64,000 bases of DNA, from NCBI RefSeq assembly GCF_014905175.1, contig NC_057788.1:18818154-18882153 (forward strand). The letters are read 5' to 3'. Origin of the DNA: Aphidius gifuensis. Its lineage: Eukaryota; Arthropoda; Insecta; Hymenoptera; Braconidae. Positions 49,743 through 59,519 of this stretch are shown here, in pieces. The notes beneath the pieces are model-generated. The model was given only the letters and a program-made list of their open reading frames with translations, searched no databases and was not told the DNA's origin. Position 1 is the stretch's first letter. Each line of letters starts with the position of its first letter. The translations under genes and the position numbers were made by a program.

Positions 49743-50755
49743 TATCAATTTAAATTCATTAAATCATTTACAAATTTAACTTGTAATAAATTACGACCGC
49801 ATGGTCTAAATTTTCTTGCTTGAGTAAATTAAATTCAAGGCAAGCATTGTGTTACAGTGTCTAATCAAATAAATATTGACTAGAATAAATTACATTTTTG
49901 CTACAATAAATAATCAGTTATTTATTTAAAATAATTAAATATTTAATTATACAAATTCACGACCTCGTGGTCAGCCATTCAATATTGAATACAATTTATA
50001 AAGTACAGTGAAAAAGTCTCGTATAATAATTTTATTTTAAATTCAAATAAAAGTAACATTTACTGTGATTTTATTGTAAAATCAGTGCTACGTTTATGTC
50101 TACAATTTAACATAATTTAATCTTCAGTCACATACAACCAATTTGTATAATTACATTGTGCCACATCGATATAGAATATATATATTTATATATATTTTTG
50201 TACATCGTTGCTAACAATAAAACAACCAAATTAACCTGTCAATTTGCGAGCGTCTCCGAGGTCAAGCCAAGGTACACGCCGTCACTAGATTGCTAGATTA
50301 AATTACCGACAACCAATGTAAGTACCTTCTTTTAAATAAATTTTATTCAGTGTTTGTTCGGTAAATTTATGACAAGTGTAAAATTATTAACATTGTAAAA
50401 GCCAAGCGTCATTGTAGCGTCAATGTAGAGTCAGTGATTTGTCTAATTAATCGACTGGATTGCTTCTCAATCCCGTCGCTAGTATTTCGGCCGTCATAAA
50501 TTAATTATTGTTCGGGTTACCCGCAAGTTTAATAATTTTCAGTCTCTGACTCCGTTACGACCGCATGGCTTTAGGTTCTCTCTTTTCGACGCGACGCGCG
50601 AGTAAAATTTAATTGGGTTACTTATTTAATAATTGTTTTTGTACCGCATTTTCATGTAATAGTAACAGGGTTAATTTATAAATAAATTGTGCTCCGAATT
50701 TTACTGAATTTACAAGTGTCATTTGAAATTATTTCTACTGTATTACTGTGTTATA

Positions 50756-51333
50756 CACGGAGAGAAATCCGCAGCAAATGATGCTGTAGAGTATCAAACA
50801 AACTTTACTGTAGTCCTACTGGAAATTGAGAAGTTGCGTGGGGAGGCCACCAGGATCGACTAGAATTTCCTACTAAATACACTACAGTAATTTTAATCAA
50901 AACAAAACAAAAAAACAACACAAAAAATTAAATAAAACCTTATTGTTTAAACATCAAAATAAAAATGTAACGTGTTTATTAGTTTTAAAAAATAAACCAT
51001 TTTATAATTTTCATGTGTTTCACCGCATTTTTATTTAGATTCATGAATAAAATAAAAACAATAAACTTTTTTAGAAGAGGTTAGGAACACACTTGATTTC
51101 CAATAAATATTCGTGTCATCTGGCGGGAAAACCTGCTGTACACTACAGTAATTTCTGGCATAAAGTATACCATTAACTCGAGAACTCCAAAAATTCCGGT
51201 AGACTACAGTAAAAAATTTAGATGAAATATAATAATAATCATTAGAATAAGTGGGAATTAGTCGCTTTAATGACGTCAGCTATGATTTTTACGATACCAC
51301 TACAGTAATATTTGCTGCGGATTTCTCTCCGTG
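50756..51333. mobile_element. CACGGAGAGAAAT-ended element, TSD TA
   Basis: Left end CACGGAGAGAAATCCGCAGC, right end GCTGCGGATTTCTCTCCGTG, an exact inverse; TA on both sides. ACTACAGTAA / TTACTGTAGT motifs recur at least six times. Same design and same TA duplication as the element at 16610. Confidence 0.92.
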
Positions 51334-51516
51334 TATTTTCGCGTATTTTTCGGGTTCCTTTTTACCTCTCCCTACATTATGCAATTCCGTCTCCCTACCT
51401 TTCTTATGCGCCCTGGCTGCGCAGAATCAACAGGGTTAAATTAATTACATATCTAGTTGGATTATTTTAAAGGGCAATATCAATTGTCTAATAAATGATC
51501 CGGCTACGATATTTCA

Positions 51517-52010
51517 TATTTATATTATAAATAAAATACATGTAAATTTATTTTTTAAAAATACAAATGTCCAAGAAAAAGCAGTAGCTAAGGAAAAAAG
51601 GTTGCCCTACATGTTAATTTCTTTGGCAAAATTTATTTCGTATAAATTAACATGTGACAACATCCTTTCCTTAGCTACTATTTTTCCTATTACCTTTTTT
51701 TTTTTTAAATTAATAAAAAGCTATGGGAAAAATATTAGCTAAGGATAAGAGGTCGCCTACATGTTAATTTCTTTGGCAAAATTTATTTCGTATAAATTAA
51801 CATGTGACAACATCCTTTCCTTAGCTACCTTTTTTCCTATGACCATTTATTTTTTTAAATTAATAAAAAGCTATGGGAAAAGTATTAGCTAAGGAAAAGA
51901 GGTTGCCTACATGTTAATTTCTTTGGCAAAATTAATTTTCTATTTATTAACATGTGGCTACATCTTTTCCATAGACATTTTTCCCATAGCTTTTTATCTA
52001 TCATACGATA
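51517..52010. repeat. Palindromic satellite, third block, diverged
   Basis: Resumes the unit cut at 47943. It then passes into three related ~165-175 bp units with AAGCTATGGGAAA, GGTTGCCTACATGTTAATTT and ACATGTGACAACATCC. Confidence 0.8.
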
Positions 52011-52069
52011 TTAAATAAATAAATAAAAATAAAAAATATTAATCACATTTCAAACTATAATATAAATCA

Positions 52070-52171
52070 GTCGGTAGCGATCGACAGAGATGTGGACAAA
52101 TTTGACATCTTCAACGATCGACGGTGAACGATCGCTGACGATCGTTGACGATCGTCTACTTTTTTCCCGGG
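52070..52171. mobile_element. CCC-ended element remnant, ACGATCG core
   Basis: GACGATCG / CGATCGAC motifs repeat five to six times, and the segment ends CTACTTTTTTCCCGGG. Its inverse, CCCGGGAAAAAAGTAG, matches the right-end type of the element ending at 47149. The left end is not visible. Confidence 0.5.
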
Positions 52172-52179
52172 TGGGAAAA

Positions 52180-52870
52180 ATCTTCAGTTAGGGAAAAAAA
52201 TAAGCCCAGAAAAAAATACACGTAGTGCTACCCCCCTGCTTTCTCTGCTTGCTAGCGCGACGAGCAGGCAAGTAAGGCAAGCAAGCGTGAATGTCTCCAC
52301 CCGGCTTCCGTATGAATGTCCCCACCCAGCTTCCGTATTCTTTTGTGTATTTATTTTTTTTCTGTTTATTTTCACGCGTGCGCAATTGAATGCGCAGTCA
52401 GCAAAAAGTCAGTTGGCAACAGCGTAGGACATGAGGGGCTGGATTAGCCATGTTTCAATTCTTATTTTTTAAGAATTATTTGTTTGACGCCACTGTTCTT
52501 TCATCAAGTTTGCATGACAGTCGCATGTGCATGATCATGCGCATTAGAGTGAAAAAAAATAAATACACAAAAGAAAGCACTTAGTATCGCAACGATAGTG
52601 CTACAGTATTCAATATCGCATCGATTGTGCGTGCGCGATATGTTGTTGGGATTATTACAGTTTCAGAAATTGCGTTTTTCTTAAAATTTCTTTCAAAAGT
52701 TGGGGCACTCTGACAAATATTATAAATGAAATCAAATCAAATCAAAGCAACACAAAGCAATATTGCTTCCAGGTCCAGAGCAATTCGACAACATAATAAA
52801 AATAAAATTGATCACGGATAGTAAGGGCCGGCTTTTTCGTCCACAGTTACAGTTAACTAGTAAAATTTTT
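52180..52870. other. Intergenic; parts recur inverted near 62940-63190
   Basis: AAGCAAGCGTGAATGTC and CCACCCGGCTTCCGTA recur at 62950. CCAGAGCAATTCGACAACAT at 52779 recurs inverted at 63078. CACTCTGACAAA at 52706 recurs inverted at 63142. No gene. Confidence 0.5.
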
Positions 52871-52875
52871 TAACT

Positions 52876-53479
52876 ACTATTGGGAAACGCACAATTCACC
52901 ACGACGTCTGGTGGAAAATTTCTTGAAACTACCTCTTCCAGTCATTCGTATGTGGTATACACAGTATATATGCTAAATTATTAAACAAATAATATTTTTA
53001 CAAATAGTTTGAAATGTCTGGTACAAAATTTTCACCAAAACTGATTAAAAAAAAAAAAAAAACAAGACTTTACGTTTCTGGGTGCAACAGTTATTCCAGG
53101 AGAAATAGAGATCTGAGTTTCTATGCATTTTCGAGGTTAGACAAACAACAACCTGTCAAAGTAAAATCACATTTTGATAATATATCGGAAATTCTCTCCG
53201 TGTACAAGTGGCAAACACATGATACTCATCACTTGAATCAATTTTTACACCAATACTCGTAATATGTTCCGCATATATAATACGATTTTCTTCAAGGAAA
53301 TTTCGTGAGGAATTCGTTTTTCGTGCCCATGAAAGTATATGCTCAATAGTTAATAACATTTTTTTAATAAACAATAAAATTCTATGCTAATGGGATATAC
53401 TTGACTGGAAGTCATTAGTTTCTTTTTTTGCCAACTGCTTACAGCGATTGGCCACGCCCACAGTGCGTTTCCCAATAGT
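52876..53479. mobile_element. Inverted-repeat element carrying a THAP-like fragment
   Basis: ACTATTGGGAAACGCAC at 52876 recurs as GTGCGTTTCCCAATAGT ending at 53479. The flanks extend differently, so the exact ends are uncertain. It contains the THAP-like frame at 53014. P-element-type transposases begin with a THAP domain, which suits a P-like origin. Confidence 0.55.
53014..53262 (+). pseudogene. THAP-like zinc-finger N-terminus, fragment
   Basis: ATG at 53014 opens an 82-codon frame. The segment YVSGCNSYSRRNRDLSFYAF resembles the start of a THAP domain (aliphatic-x-G-C-x-x-Y, then S-F-x-x-F). THAP is a C2CH zinc-coordinating DNA-binding domain, found for example in P-element transposases. 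The first Cys of the C2CH set is absent, and the remaining Cys/His and the AVPTIF box are not present. The frame is therefore a broken remnant, with a poly-A run (AAAAAAAAAA) just before it. Confidence 0.4.
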
Positions 53480-53487
53480 TTGTTGAC

Positions 53488-53887
53488 TAGGGGTGCGTTC
53501 CGTAGGGGGACCGCAGTTCTTTTTGGCCATAATCAGAGAGGATCTATAAAAATTAAAAATCTCCCCAGGAATCCCTAAAAAATAACCAGTCTCATGTATA
53601 CTCTTTTTTACGCTTTTCTATGTATGTATTGTTATTGTTGTGGATGTGGTTGAGTTATGTTATATGTTTTGATTTTTGATGTTTACCCCCACTATTTTAA
53701 TTGACAATTTGTTTTGATGCCAAATTATTTTTTTCTTTGCAATATGTTAATTATATTTTTCGGTGTTTACGTTTGTTTATGTTTTGTAATACATAGCAGT
53801 GCTGACACTACAACGAAATTAAATTCACTATGATAAACCACGCCTATTTTTGGTAGACCGCGGTCCTCTACGGAACGCACCCTTGTG
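53488..53887. mobile_element. hAT-like short element (AGGGGTGCGTTCCGTAG ends)
   Basis: Left TAGGGGTGCGTTCCGTAG, right CTACGGAACGCACCCTTG, with GACCGC / GCGGTC just inside. The flanking octamers TTGTTGAC and TGGTTGAA match at six of eight positions, consistent with an old 8 bp duplication. Its right half recurs inverted at 63490-63600. Confidence 0.6.
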
Positions 53888-53987
53888 GTTGAAATTGGTT
53901 AAAATTATGGTTAGAACTTTGATTATTGGATGCTAGGTGTCACGTCGTGTCAAAAATAATAATAGTTAAAGCAGTTAAAAGGGTTAA

Positions 53988-54944
53988 GGGCTCAAACTCA
54001 CGACAAGCAACATTTCGCTTGTGAACATGGCCGACATAATTCTGAGCGATCTGAGCATGCGCAAATCCGTGAGATAATTAGTCACAAGTTCGACAGTGTC
54101 GATCTTGTGATTTAAATCACGGAGGCACTGTGTTTATATGCAGTGTAAATAGTCAGCAGTCAGTAGTGCTACAAAAATAAAAACCAATAATTATAAAAAC
54201 ATTTGGGCATGACACCACATTACACAAAAAAATATATAAACAAAACCTTGAGCAAAAGTGTTCAATTAAAAAAAAATTTAAAAAATATTCCAAAATTTAA
54301 TCAAAACATCCCCTGGTAGAAAAAATAACTCCGGCTTTCTCCGGCTTTCTCCGGCATTACTCCGTTTTTGGCCCATTTCCGGAGAAATTACTCCGCCACT
54401 GACCGCATGCCGGAGTAATTTCTCCGGCATTAATCTCATGGCGGAATAATTTCTCCTTCACTGATCCCATGCCGGACTAATTTCTCCGGCACTCCTTTCA
54501 TGCCGGAATAATTTCCCCGCCATTAATCTCATGGCGGAATAATTTCTCCTTCACTGATCCCATGCCGGACTAATTTCTCCGGCACTCCTTTCATGCCGGA
54601 ATAATTTCCCCGCCATTAATCTCATGGCGGAATAATTTCTCCGGCACTCCTTTCATGCCGGAATAATTTCTTCGCCATCAATTTCATGCCGGAGTAATTT
54701 CTCCGGAAATGGGCCAAAAACGGAGAAATTCCGGAGTAATGCCGGAGTAATGCCGGAATAATGCCAGAGTAATATTTCCACCAGGGCAATATTGAGATTT
54801 TAATAAGGTTATATTTATTTATTTTTTGAACCGTGACAATAGCACAGCTCATACTGAAATCACGGATTCGCGCATGCCCAGTAGGTCCGTAGGAACAGCG
54901 GCCATGTTTACAAGCGAAATGTTGCTTGTCGTGAGTTTGAGCCC
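53988..54944. mobile_element. PIF/Harbinger-type element, TSD TAA
   Basis: About 50 inverted bases at the ends, starting GGGCTCAAACTCACGACAAG and ending CTTGTCGTGAGTTTGAGCCC. TAA is repeated at 53985-53987 and 54945-54947. Three-base TWA duplication with a GGG terminus is the Harbinger pattern. A CCC-ended element is nested inside. No transposase frame. Confidence 0.8.
54311..54786. mobile_element. CCC-ended element, CTCCGGCAT core (copy 1)
   Basis: Left CCCTGGTAGAAAAAATAACT, right AGTAATATTTCCACCAGGG. The whole interior is built of ATTTCTCCGGCA, TCATGCCGGAATAATTTC and their inverses, including two nearly identical 105-base repeats. The minus-strand 200-codon frame starting at 55224 runs into this array and is an artefact. 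Target duplication not resolved. Confidence 0.85.
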
Positions 54945-55158
54945 TAAAACTTAAAAGTGAAAAAAAAAAATCACAGACTGACAGATAGACAAATGATACT
55001 TCACAATAACTAATAAAGTTTTCAATAAAAAAAATAAAGAAAATTAATTGAGGTAATTGAAAATAATCAATAAATATTTTAACTGAAATGATGATAATAT
55101 TTTGACATTGATATTTTTTTGATGTGTCACGGAACTCAGCGACAAAATTGGGTAATGG

Positions 55159-55426
55159 CCCTGGTAGAAATATTTCTCCGCCATTACTCCGGCTTTCTCC
55201 GACATTACTCCGTTTTTGGCCCATTTCTGGAGAAATTACTCCGGCATGAGATTAATGTCGAAAAAATTAATCTGCCACTACTTTTATGCCGGAATATTTC
55301 CTCCGTCATCAATCTCATGCCAGAATAATTTCTCCGCCATCAACCTCTTGCCAGAGTACTTTCTCCGGAAATGGGCCAAAAACGGAGAAATGCCGGAGTA
55401 ATGCCGGAGTAATATTTCCACCAGGG
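55159..55426. mobile_element. CCC-ended element, CTCCGGCAT core (copy 2)
   Basis: Left CCCTGGTAGAAATATTTCTC, right ATATTTCCACCAGGG. Same core motif as copy 1, only 268 bp long. Flanks GG and GA do not match exactly. Confidence 0.85.
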
Positions 55427-55897
55427 GAAGTATGTAAAATAATTTTTTTTTTTCTTGATATATTATTTTTTTATTTTAAATATATTGAAATGAAAATATA
55501 TCAATAAATAATCTAACAATAATGTAATTTATGTATATATTGAATTTTCACAGTTACGTTAATTACTCATATTAAATGGGTTTAAAGATGACGAGTTCAA
55601 CAACAAATGCAGGAATTAAACAAATGAGTGTTACCAGAATAGCCAGTATAAGTTATCAAACAACACAAGTTTTAGTGTTACAACATCATCAACAACAAAT
55701 CGTATAAATACAATAAAAAATGTATTATCAACATCACAAAAATCATTAAAAATAACAATTGGTAATATGTTTTTAACACCAAACATCAGTAGCACTATTA
55801 AATACATCATCACCACCAATAAAAAAATTAAAATTAAATGATACAAATAATAAATCAACACTTGACAAATACAAAATTAATTCAAACGTACAAGACA

Positions 55898-55985
55898 CGT
55901 ACAAAAGCACATTGGGATTATTTACTTTAAGACGTGGTATGGCTTCTTGCTGATTTTGCACGAAACTTGATTAGAATGAACAAAT
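55898..55985 (+). pseudogene. HSA-domain-like exon fragment (Domino/p400-like), with stop
   Basis: One frame reads RTKAHWDYLL, stop, DVVWLLADFARN. The pattern H-W-D-Y-L-L-x-(D/E)-(M/V)-x-W-L-x-x-D-F-A is characteristic of the HSA domain of Domino/p400/SRCAP-type SWI2/SNF2 remodelers, which binds actin and actin-related proteins (established knowledge). The TAA replaces an acidic residue position. The sequence upstream (55580-55890) also looks coding, but in shifting frames (SSPPIKKLKLND). No ATPase motifs are present. It is a dead fragment, and family assignment rests on this short motif. Confidence 0.45.
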
Positions 55986-56106
55986 GAAATATCAACACAA
56001 ATTAAAACAGTTTATTGATTTAGTTAAATATTCATTCGTTTAGAAATTATATTTAGACTGAACTGGTAGTAAAATTTTATTTATCTATATATTTTTTTGG
56101 TTTCAG

Positions 56107-56163
56107 AGACAAAGATGTATTCATGGTGAAGAACTACCATATCTTTTTGGTGCTCCTTTTTTT
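56107..56163 (+). pseudogene. Carboxylesterase/neuroligin-like exon fragment
   Basis: After a TTTTTGGTTTCAG acceptor-like border the frame reads RQRCIHGEELPYLFGAPFF. H-G-E-E-L-P-Y-(L/V)-F-G-A-P is a conserved segment around the catalytic-His region of the cholinesterase-like fold, as found in neuroligins. Only this segment is recognisable, and it ends in a T run and a frame change. An isolated fragment, not a gene. Confidence 0.4.
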
Positions 56164-56365
56164 TAAAAACTTATAGTTTCAAATAGAAATAATTTGTACC
56201 TTGTATAAAGTTCATTATTTCTTTTGACTTGATTTATTTTATTTTTTAAATCTTACAGAAATCCAAATTAAAAAACATTGCATATAAAAAATTACCTTTG
56301 ATGTTCTCTACAATCGATGGATTTTATACAAAAGAATGAATATAGAAAAAAAAGGCATACATATA

Positions 56366-56548
56366 CTATGCAATCGACTTTAGAGCAAAAAAGCAATACC
56401 ATCCCAATACAAATTGCAACATAACATAGGACTTGATACTATTGTTAATTACACTTATCAACCAAGATGAAGATAACTCAATTTTATAAGTCACAATATT
56501 TTTTTTATTCAATCTAACCTGAGACGTCCCTATACAAAAATATCTCAA
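56366..56548 (-). pseudogene. Relic copy of exon 4 of the four-span membrane gene
   Basis: The minus-strand frame contains SSSWLISVINNSIKSYVM and GWYCFFAL, which align with SACWMKSVIRGAIKSHVM and TWYCFVAF of exon 4 in the intact gene at 56971-58016. The downstream donor is replaced by a stop. It lies about 0.6 kb past the intact gene's end in the same orientation, so it is probably the remains of a tandem paralogue. Confidence 0.6.
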
Positions 56549-56770
56549 CTATATTCCCGATATTCTAGATGCCGAAATACAACCAAATGGAATAATTGGT
56601 AAATTTCGTTTTTTTGTATTGCCATCAACATTTTTCATACAGCTAACAATTTTTGATAAAATTATAATACCAAGTATAAAATATAATAAACATGTTTTGC
56701 GTAATGGATTAAATTCGCTAAATCTGATGTCGAGTAAACTTTCGGATTATCTTCTAAAAATTCAAGTATG
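56530..56770 (+). pseudogene. Coding-like fragment, unrecognised
   Basis: A plus-strand frame reads VPIQKYLNYIPDILDAEIQP followed by an FRFFVLP segment and continues to about 56770 without stop. No start or borders are seen, and no family is recognised. It overlaps the exon-4 relic only slightly. Confidence 0.3.
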
Positions 56771-56970
56771 TTTTTTCACTGTCTTTTGGTTTTTTTTTTT
56801 TTTTTAATGAATAAAGTTGTTTTATTTTTTATCAGCAAAAAGTTATCAGAAAAAAAAATTTTTTATAATTACAATAATAATTATGTTACTTTGGTTATTA
56901 TAAAAACAATATATATTGGTGTGTTGTAAGAGATGATCGCTGAATGAGCATGATCCTAGTAATTCCACAC

Positions 56971-58016
56971 TCAATTGTTCTTCTTTGGAATATCAATAAA
57001 TGCACAAGCTACTACTGCCGATAAAGAGAAATATTGGGTAACTAAAATTAAAAAAAAAAAACAATTTTAAACTAAACGACTGAGTTTTAATAGTAAAAAA
57101 AAAAAAAATTATATTCGGCGTGATTATTTCAACATACCAAAAGCAACGAAACAATACCATGTCAATGAATCTTGTGACATAACATGAGACTTGATAGCTC
57201 CTCTAATTACACTTTTCATCCAACAAGCAGATAGACAAAACTCCAGTACACGGACTAATATATAAAATACCATGCCTCTCATCGATTTCTAGAATTAAAA
57301 AAAAATAAATTATCAATCTAAAAAAAAGTCTGAATCATTAATAAAGAAAAAAACAAATTGTCATAATTTTGCTTTTCTTTCAACTAACCTTAACCACACT
57401 GATAAAACCTATCAAATGTGCTAGAAAGAGCAGGCTCATCAGAAACATCTCGGAAGCGAAAGACGCATCTGTCACAGATAGTAATTCTTCACTCATTCTT
57501 GACCTCCCGATCGATATCAAAATACCATATTGATCACCAATAAGACCTTGTACCGTTAATGGTAACAACAGAGTTGAAATCTGAATATCAAAAATATTAA
57601 TTTCTTAGTATGGTGTTGTTGTTATTGATTGTTAACGTGGTTTTAAAATTTAGTCAAAATAATTTTTATATATTCGATTAAAGTCCCTTGAAGAGACTCT
57701 AATAACTCTCTTCAAGGGACCTTAACATTTGATATACTTACAACGCCATGCAGTGCGACAAATATAACAGCATTACGCCAAGTACACAAACGGCAACACT
57801 CCTGATGTTCTTTTGGTTCTATCTATAGAAAAACAAATAAAATCATAAACAGCTGATTGATGAATGCAAGATTTTATATTTTTTCGATTTTACATGTACA
57901 TATAATTGTAACGTTTTAATTCTTAAATTATAAAAATAGCGTTATTAATATAATGAAAATAATTTGAGGTTAAATTGACTTTTTCAACTCACCCCTTTAT
58001 TTGTCAATGGTATCAT
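56971..58016 (-). CDS. Five-exon gene, 172-residue protein with four membrane spans
   Basis: Minus-strand exons: 58016-57993 (ATG), 57822-57742, 57580-57389, 57288-57138 and 57041-56971 (stop TGA). Lengths are 24, 81, 192, 151 and 71 nt, total 519, i.e. 172 codons plus stop. All donors start GT (GTGAGT, GTAAGT, GTTAGT, GTATGT) and all acceptors end AG; junction phases are 0,0,0,1. The protein has a short N-terminus with a CCRLC motif, then hydrophobic spans near residues 22-48 (AVIFVALHGV), 78-98 (MFLMSLLFLAHLIGFISVV), 103-125 (MVFYILVRVLEF) and 143-165 (across exons 4 and 5). The loop between spans 1 and 2 is about 30 residues. This resembles small insect four-span membrane proteins, but I cannot name the family. 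No frameshift or stop is seen, and a relic exon copy lies downstream. Confidence 0.78.
57681..57722. other. Perfect short hairpin in intron 2
   Basis: GTCCCTTGAAGAGA, a ten-base loop, then TCTCTTCAAGGGAC. It lies between exons 2 and 3 of the minus-strand gene. The 14-bp stem is too short for a typical microRNA precursor, so function is unknown. Confidence 0.5.
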
Positions 58017-58249
58017 TTTGCTAATTAGTAGTAATATCAAATTTTTTTCACGCTGATACCACCAAAAATATAAGCTTTTTACGTAATTATAAACTTTAAA
58101 GGCTGATAATAACTATTATTATACAACTGGAATAATTCGGTATAATTTATAAACGTAATTATAATAATTTAATTGAAAATGACAAAAACACGGGTTTATA
58201 GCAGTGATGGGTAAATGGTCAATTTCTAAGGTTTCTTACACTTACAGTA

Positions 58250-59410
58250 AGATACTGTAAGAAACTGTAAAATACAGCAGTCCAATTCACAGGGCATTAC
58301 AATTTAGGGCTTTTTTCCTCCACTGGCGGCGCTTGTACAGCTTTTGTATGTGAAATCCAAGAAGACTAGAAATACAGCACCCGTATTCAGAGGATGTTCT
58401 CATTAGGGCTTTTTTTTTCCGATGGCGGCGCTTGTGAACTTTTTATATAGATTTTACATAGAAAAGCTTCACAAGCGCCACCATCGGAAAAAAAACGCCC
58501 TAATGAGAACATCCTCTGAATACGGGTGCAGCAGTCCAATTCACAGGGCAAATTTTTTACAATTTAGGGCTTTTTTTTGCCGCTAATGGCGCTTGTAAAA
58601 ATTTTTTTTATATAGATTTTACATACAAAAGCTTCACAAGCGCCGTGAGTGGTGAAAAAAAGCCCTAAATTGTAATGCCCTGTGAATTAGACTGCAGGAG
58701 GACGAATCTTGTTTGTATCAGACAGCAGGCATAATTAGGGGCGTTGTAGTAATGATGCGACTTGTTCTTTTTTACAATGCGCACAATACAAACATACTCT
58801 GACAAACACTAATAAAGCATTATACACATGATGATTGTTAGAGTATGTTTGCATTGTGCGCATTGTAAAAAAAAAGCAATACAAGTCGCGCACGTTACCG
58901 TGTTACTACTAGCGCCCCTCAATTTTGCGGCGACCATATAGCGATACGGTTTTTATATACAGGCGAGATAGGGAGTAAGTCCTCCTGTATTTCTAGTCTT
59001 CTTGGAAAAAAATTTGACAAGCGCCATCACCGGCAAAAAAAAACTCTAAATTGTAAAAAGTTTGCCCTGTGAATTGGACGGCAGGAGGACTTACTCCCTC
59101 AGTCCAATTCACAGGGCATTACAATTTAGGGTTTTTTTCCTCTACTGGCGGTGCTTGTAGAGCTTTTGTATGTGAAATCTATATAAAAAAAATTTGACAA
59201 GCGCCATCACCGGCAAAAAAAAGCCCTAAATTGTAAAAAATTTGCCCTGTGAATTGGACTGCCTATCTCGCCTGTATATAAAAACCGTTCCGCTATGTGA
59301 TCGCGGCATAATTGAGGGGCGCTAGTAGTAACACGGTAACGTGCGCGACTTGTATCGCTTTTTTTTTACAATGCGCATAGCAAACATACTTTTGACAAAC
59401 ACTAAATGGA
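58250..59410. repeat. Nested inverted-repeat cluster (GTCCAATTCACAGGGC modules)
   Basis: At least seven modules in both orientations contain AGTCCAATTCACAGGGCA, TTACAATTTAGGGCTTTTTT and GGCGCTTGT. Two further inverted pairs are GCGCGACTTGTATCGC-type / TACAAGTCGCGC and TATATACAGGCGAGATAG-type / CTATCTCGCCTGTATATA. A central pair (AGAGTATGTTTGCATTGTGC with its inverse) is at 58790-58870. Looks like repeated insertion of foldback elements into each other. Confidence 0.8.
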
Positions 59411-59519
59411 GCATTACACAGCTGTCAGAATTTTATGTTTATCAGTCAATTAATTTATTGTAAATTATACTAATTTAAGGGACTCCTCAAATTTTTAAAT
59501 AAGTTTTAAAATTTTTAAT

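Larger units (their letters stand above)
47944..51516. mobile_element. Solo-LTR-like insertion (TG..CA, TSD TATT) with two nested elements
   Basis: It begins TGTAATGTCCGGCGGTAAGC and ends CTACGATATTTCA. TATT is duplicated at both sides (47940-47943 and 51517-51520), and the satellite unit is continuous if the insert is removed. Removing nested elements at 48477-49742 and 50756-51333 leaves about 1.7 kb. TATA-like sequence and AATAAA near 50180-50220 fit a U3/R layout. No internal coding region and no second copy of the 5' end were found, so a solo LTR is the simplest reading. Confidence 0.65.

Noticed and set aside
54622..55224. 200-codon minus-strand frame
   Set aside because: Both its ends lie in CTCCGGCAT repeat arrays and the middle has no conserved features.
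57681..57722. MicroRNA precursor
   Set aside because: The stem is only 14 base pairs with a ten-base loop and does not extend.
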